DNA of 8,827 nucleotides from Flavobacteriaceae bacterium (GTDB lineage Bacteria; Bacteroidota; Bacteroidia; Flavobacteriales; Flavobacteriaceae). Below are positions 6,138 through 8,827 of this stretch, in pieces. Positions within the stretch are counted from its first letter, which is position 1; each line of letters begins with the position of its first letter. The DNA lies in the NCBI GenBank assembly GCA_030625995.1, contig DAOUPU010000094.1, positions 1 to 8,827 on the forward strand, in the 5' to 3' direction. The position numbers and the translations under genes are program-made. The notes under the pieces are model-generated. The model was not told where the DNA came from. It did no database searches and saw nothing but the letters and a program-made list of their open reading frames with translations.

Positions 6138-7476
6138 AAAAATAATTTATTTAATTTTTATTTGGGTTGGTTTCCAATTAAATGCGCAAGAAAAGATAAA
6201 GGTAGATGGTGTAGATGCTGTTATAGGGAAGAATATTGTGCTCGACTCAGAGATCAATTCTTTTAAGGAAGAGTTGACCCTTCAGAGTGGAGGAGAGGTT
6301 GAAATATCTGATTGTGAAATGCTAGAACAAATAATGCACAGAAAACTGCTGGCACATCATGCAGAAATTGATAGTATTTTTGTCGGAGAAGCAGAAATAG
6401 AATCTAATGTTCAAAGAAAGTTGGCTTATTTTTCACAGCAGTTAGGTTCTGCAGAGAAAATGCTTGAAATGTATGGATTTGATTCCATGAAAGACCTTAA
6501 AGATGAATTGTATAGGGTTGAAAAAGAAAGTATGTTGATAAATAAAATGCAGCAAGAATTAACAATGGATGTCGACATTACACCTGAAGAAGTAAAAAGA
6601 TATTATACAAGTCTTGAAGCAGAAGATAATTTACCGGAAATTGGTACAGAAATAGAAATATCCCAGATCGTTTTACTTGCTAAACCAAGTAGAGAGGATG
6701 TCAAGAAAGCAATTGAAAAACTCAATGAAATAAAAAAGGAAGTTGAAGAGGGGGCAAGTTTCAAGATGAAAGCTATTCTTTATTCTGATGATCCCGCTGT
6801 TACCCAAAATAGTGGTTTATATACAATTGATAGAAATAGCCAGTTTGTGAAGGAATTTAAGGAAGCAGCATTTAGTTTAGAAGAAGGTGAAGTTTCTAAT
6901 CCGTTTAAATCTGATTTTGGTTACCATATTTTAACTGTTGAAAGGGTTAAGGGTAAGCAAAGGGATGTTAGGCATATATTAATTCAGCCTAAGGTGGATA
7001 ATGAGATTTATGCAATGGCAAAAGATTCATTGTCAAAATATAGAGAAGATATTTTAAGGCATAAAATTACCTTTGAACAGGCTGTTTTAAAATATTCTCA
7101 GGATAAAGATACCAGACTAAATCAAGGTGTGATTGTGAACAGTGAAACGAGAGATACACATTTTGACCTAACAAGGATGCCACCTGATTTATATGCAAAA
7201 GTTGGTAACCTCAAAGAAGGAGACATAAGCGAGGTATTTTTTGAAGAAAATAGAGAGGGAGATAAATCATTCAAAATCATTCTTTTAAAAAGTAAAACTG
7301 ATGCCCATACCGCAGATCTTTCTCAAGATTATGTTAAAATAAAAAATTTGGCGATACAAAAGAAGAAAACTGAACTTATTGAAAAATGGGCCAATGAGAT
7401 TATTCAGGATACCTACATCAAAATCAGCAGTGGTTATTCGGATTGTGATTTTGAAAGCAATTGGGCTAAAAATTAA
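6130..7476 (+). CDS. surA: SurA-type periplasmic chaperone / parvulin
   Basis: A 448-residue exported chaperone for unfolded outer-membrane proteins. The signal peptide ends at NA|Q (after residue 19). The mature start IKVDGVDAVIGKNIVLDSEI is the typical SurA N-terminal opening, followed by helices to about 150. The first parvulin domain (about 175-272) has ISQIVL with Gln179 where active parvulins have His, NSGL in place of the GG core, and FGYHILTV with His266. The second (about 278-388) keeps VRHILI with His282 but ends in FKIILL without the GyH motif. Neither domain looks complete, so chaperoning may matter more than isomerase activity. The C-terminus YSDCDFESNWAKN is like other Bacteroidota SurA proteins. 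I chose the ATG at 6130; a TTG at 6115 adds 5 residues ahead of the signal peptide. The gene overlaps the lipoprotein stop by 8 bp. Confidence 0.9.
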   Translation: MTKKIIYLIFIWVGFQLNAQEKIKVDGVDAVIGKNIVLDSEINSFKEELTLQSGGEVEISDCEMLEQIMHRKLLAHHAEIDSIFVGEAEIESNVQRKLAYFSQQLGSAEKMLEMYGFDSMKDLKDELYRVEKESMLINKMQQELTMDVDITPEEVKRYYTSLEAEDNLPEIGTEIEISQIVLLAKPSREDVKKAIEKLNEIKKEVEEGASFKMKAILYSDDPAVTQNSGLYTIDRNSQFVKEFKEAAFSLEEGEVSNPFKSDFGYHILTVERVKGKQRDVRHILIQPKVDNEIYAMAKDSLSKYREDILRHKITFEQAVLKYSQDKDTRLNQGVIVNSETRDTHFDLTRMPPDLYAKVGNLKEGDISEVFFEENREGDKSFKIILLKSKTDAHTADLSQDYVKIKNLAIQKKKTELIEKWANEIIQDTYIKISSGYSDCDFESNWAKN

Positions 7477-7485
7477 TTCTGTTAT

Positions 7486-8439
7486 ATGTCTGATGTAAAT
7501 ACGATTAAGAATTTAGTAATCAATTATAATTACTTAAAAAAAGAAATTTCAAAAGTTATTGTAGGTCAGCATGATGCTATAAATCTTGTTTTACTTTCTG
7601 TATTGTGCGGAGGACATTCGCTCTTAATTGGGGTGCCGGGCCTGGCAAAAACATTATTAGTCCATACTGTTGCGGAAGTATTGGGTTTGAATTTTAAACG
7701 GATACAATTTACGCCTGATTTGATGCCATCTGATATACTCGGAAGTGAAATTTTAGATGAAACCCGAAATTTCAAATTTATCAAAGGGCCTGTTTTTTCA
7801 AATATTATTTTGGCGGATGAGATCAATCGAACTCCTCCTAAAACACAGGCTGCCCTTTTGGAAGCGATGCAAGAGCGATCGGTTACCATCGCGGGGCATA
7901 ACTACAAGTTGGAATTGCCATTTTTTGTTCTCGCTACACAAAATCCAATAGAACAAGAGGGGACATATCCTTTACCAGAGGCACAGCTGGATAGATTTAT
8001 GTTCTCAATTTACTTAAATTACCCGACGTTTGAAGAAGAAGTAATAGTTGCTAAAAACACAACAAACGATGAGAGTGTCACACTTAAATCAATTTTATCT
8101 TCTCAGGAGATAATGGATTATCAACATGTTATTAGAAGAATTCCGGTTGCGGATAATGTTGTGGAATATGCAGTCAACTTAGTGACTAAAACCAGACCAG
8201 AATCAAATTTATCACCGGATATTGTTAAGAATTATATTGATTGGGGTGCAGGCCCAAGGGCGTCACAAAATTTAGTTCTGGCAGCAAAAGCACATGCTGC
8301 AATAAATGGTAAGTATTCTCCGGATATTGAAGATGTGCAGGCAGTGGCTTCTGGAATATTACATCATCGGATTGTAAAAAATTACAAGGCAGAAGCCGAA
8401 GGCATAAATGAATCTCAAATCATAGACGCACTTTTATAA
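7486..8439 (+). CDS. moxR: MoxR-family AAA+ ATPase
   Basis: A 317-residue cytoplasmic AAA+ ATPase of the MoxR/RavA clade, whose members act as chaperone-like motors that help mature or activate protein complexes, often with vWA-domain partners. Motifs are Walker A GVPGLAKT (49-56), Walker B ILADEINR (108-115, Asp111-Glu112), sensor 1 ATQNP (150-154), the arginine-finger region QLDRF (Arg170) and sensor 2 GAGPRAS (254-260, Arg258). Length and all motifs are normal and complete. The start is the ATG at 7486, 9 bp after the surA stop, so it is probably cotranscribed with the foldase genes. No DUF58 or vWA gene follows within the window: the next gene has its own promoter. The target is therefore unknown; a role in envelope assembly is suggested only by position. 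Confidence 0.95.
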   Translation: MSDVNTIKNLVINYNYLKKEISKVIVGQHDAINLVLLSVLCGGHSLLIGVPGLAKTLLVHTVAEVLGLNFKRIQFTPDLMPSDILGSEILDETRNFKFIKGPVFSNIILADEINRTPPKTQAALLEAMQERSVTIAGHNYKLELPFFVLATQNPIEQEGTYPLPEAQLDRFMFSIYLNYPTFEEEVIVAKNTTNDESVTLKSILSSQEIMDYQHVIRRIPVADNVVEYAVNLVTKTRPESNLSPDIVKNYIDWGAGPRASQNLVLAAKAHAAINGKYSPDIEDVQAVASGILHHRIVKNYKAEAEGINESQIIDALL

Positions 8440-8440
8440 A

Positions 8441-8465
8441 GTATTAGTAGTGCTGTCATTAATAC
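8441..8465 (+). other. Weak stem-loop after the moxR stop
   Basis: GTATTA (8441-8446) and TAATAC (8460-8465) form a 6-bp inverted repeat with a 13-nt loop, starting 1 bp after the stop codon. No T tract follows, so it is not a classic intrinsic terminator. It may mark the operon's 3' end or be chance in AT-rich DNA. Confidence 0.25.
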
Positions 8466-8488
8466 CATCTCAATTTCTCTTGAATACC

Positions 8489-8504
8489 TATTGTTAATAC
8501 AATA
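8489..8504. promoter_or_regulatory. Palindrome overlapping the -33 element (candidate operator)
   Basis: TATTGT-TAAT-ACAATA is a perfect 6-bp inverted repeat with a 4-bp centre. It contains the TTG (8491-8493) of the DUF2853 promoter. A repressor bound here would block the -33 contact. Chance occurrence in AT-rich DNA cannot be excluded. Confidence 0.3.
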
Positions 8505-8521
8505 ATTTGTTTGTATATTTG
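8491..8521 (+). promoter_or_regulatory. Bacteroidota-type promoter of the DUF2853 gene
   Basis: TTG (8491-8493), a 20-nt spacer and TATATTTG (8514-8521) match the Bacteroidota primary-sigma pattern TTG-N17-23-TAnnTTTG in both boxes and spacing. The expected transcription start is near 8526-8528, leaving a leader of about 115 nt before the ATG at 8641. It is the only promoter in the window with both elements well placed. Confidence 0.7.
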
Positions 8522-8525
8522 CAGC

Positions 8526-8556
8526 CCTTTTATTTGAGCTTAGGTTTTATAAAAGG
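8526..8556 (+). repeat. Stem-loop at the predicted mRNA 5' end
   Basis: CCTTTTAT (8526-8533) and ATAAAAGG (8549-8556) form a perfect 8-bp inverted repeat with a 15-nt loop. It begins at the expected transcription start, so the RNA would carry a 5'-terminal hairpin, which could protect against decay or take part in regulation. Confidence 0.4.
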
Positions 8557-8579
8557 TGTGTAATAAAGAAGTTAAACCC

Positions 8580-8622
8580 TCTTATTGGATTTTGTCATTA
8601 AAAAACCTGAAAAACAATAAGA
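8580..8622 (+). repeat. Second inverted repeat in the DUF2853 leader
   Basis: TCTTATTG (8580-8587) and CAATAAGA (8615-8622) are a perfect 8-bp inverted repeat with a 27-nt loop. It lies in the middle of the predicted leader and ends 18 nt before the start codon. It is AT-rich, so the stem would be weak alone. Confidence 0.3.
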
Positions 8623-8634
8623 TACAAATTATTA

Positions 8635-8646
8635 AGACATATGTCT
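8635..8646. repeat. 12-bp palindrome centred on the DUF2853 start codon
   Basis: AGACATATGTCT is a perfect palindrome whose right half is the ATG and following codon. It is too tight to fold as a hairpin in one RNA molecule, but it could serve as a protein site or an RNA dimer contact; chance is possible. Confidence 0.3.
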
Positions 8647-8827
8647 AAACTTGATGAAAAGTTAATTCAATACACTAGCGAAGCTAAAAAGCTAGGTATA
8701 AAAGTTGAAGCAGATCTGTTTAGAATGGTTACCAAAGGTGTTGGACCATCTATTTACAAAGAAGATGCAGAACTTGTTTCTAGTTCTCAAAAATCAGAAT
8801 TAGAAACCGTAAAGAAAAATTTCCTAA
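8641..8827 (+). CDS. DUF2853 family protein, N-terminal part (cut by window edge)
   Basis: A small, probably cytoplasmic protein of unknown function; 62 complete codons are inside the window and the frame is open at the edge. Recognition rests on the pattern MSKLDEKLIQYTSEAKKLGI, then LFRMVTKGVGPSIYKEDAE, then SSSQKSELETVKKNFL, which I recall from DUF2853 proteins of about 110 residues in Bacteroidota. There is no signal peptide or membrane segment. The start ATG at 8641 is the first in frame after the leader and gives the family N-terminus. It has its own well-formed promoter (8491-8521), so it is a separate unit from the foldase-moxR operon. The long, inverted-repeat-rich leader hints at post-transcriptional control. 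Confidence 0.85.
   Translation, partial: MSKLDEKLIQYTSEAKKLGIKVEADLFRMVTKGVGPSIYKEDAELVSSSQKSELETVKKNFL

Noticed and set aside
7566..7889. 107-codon open frame on the minus strand inside moxR
   Set aside because: It is antisense to the conserved Walker A to Walker B region of MoxR; the product has no family pattern and no promoter.
7757..7951. 64-codon plus-strand frame inside moxR
   Set aside because: An alternative frame across the Walker B to sensor 1 region; not a gene.
1..8827. Mobile element, defence island or CRISPR array
   Set aside because: No transposase, integrase, terminal repeats, spaced direct repeats or tRNA were seen; all genes look like core chromosomal ones with uniform low GC.

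Overview
The window reads as an ordinary chromosomal segment of a low-GC member of the Bacteroidota, most likely a flavobacterium. The reasons are protein resemblance (a RecQ with its zinc cluster displaced towards the C-terminus, DUF493 and DUF2853 proteins, a paired parvulin/SurA cluster), signal peptides cut before Gln, a lack of Shine-Dalgarno sequences, and promoter -7 boxes of the Bacteroidota TAnnTTTG type. I see no mobile element, CRISPR array, tRNA or rRNA.

Left part (1-2755, minus strand): a tightly packed operon read right to left. It holds a small P-loop ATPase/kinase-like protein, then recQ (3 bp gap), then fmt (4 bp ATGA overlap, cut by the window edge). The operon is divergent from a small DUF493 gene on the plus strand (3042-3323). 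The divergent intergenic region holds a TAnnTTTG box for each direction, and each box has the same TAAGTAC heptamer 9-10 nt upstream.

Centre (3409-8439, plus strand): an envelope-protein folding operon with overlapping or nearly touching genes. In order it encodes a periplasmic foldase with two apparently complete parvulin domains, a lipoprotein with a SurA-like helical part and what looks like an eroded parvulin fold, SurA with two degenerate parvulin domains, and a MoxR-type AAA+ ATPase. The layout suggests one co-expressed set for handling unfolded outer-membrane proteins, in which only the first protein looks catalytically complete. MoxR has no vWA-type partner inside the window.

Right edge (8440-8827, plus strand): a 201 bp intergenic region with the best promoter of the window (TTG-N20-TATATTTG), a leader of about 115 nt rich in inverted repeats, and the first 62 codons of a DUF2853 protein.

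I found no clearly undescribed system. The points most worth a second look are the three-part foldase/holdase set with its eroded parvulin lipoprotein, the shared element in the divergent promoters, the palindrome-rich DUF2853 leader, and a 9-A tract in recQ at which slippage would remove only the C-terminal domain.
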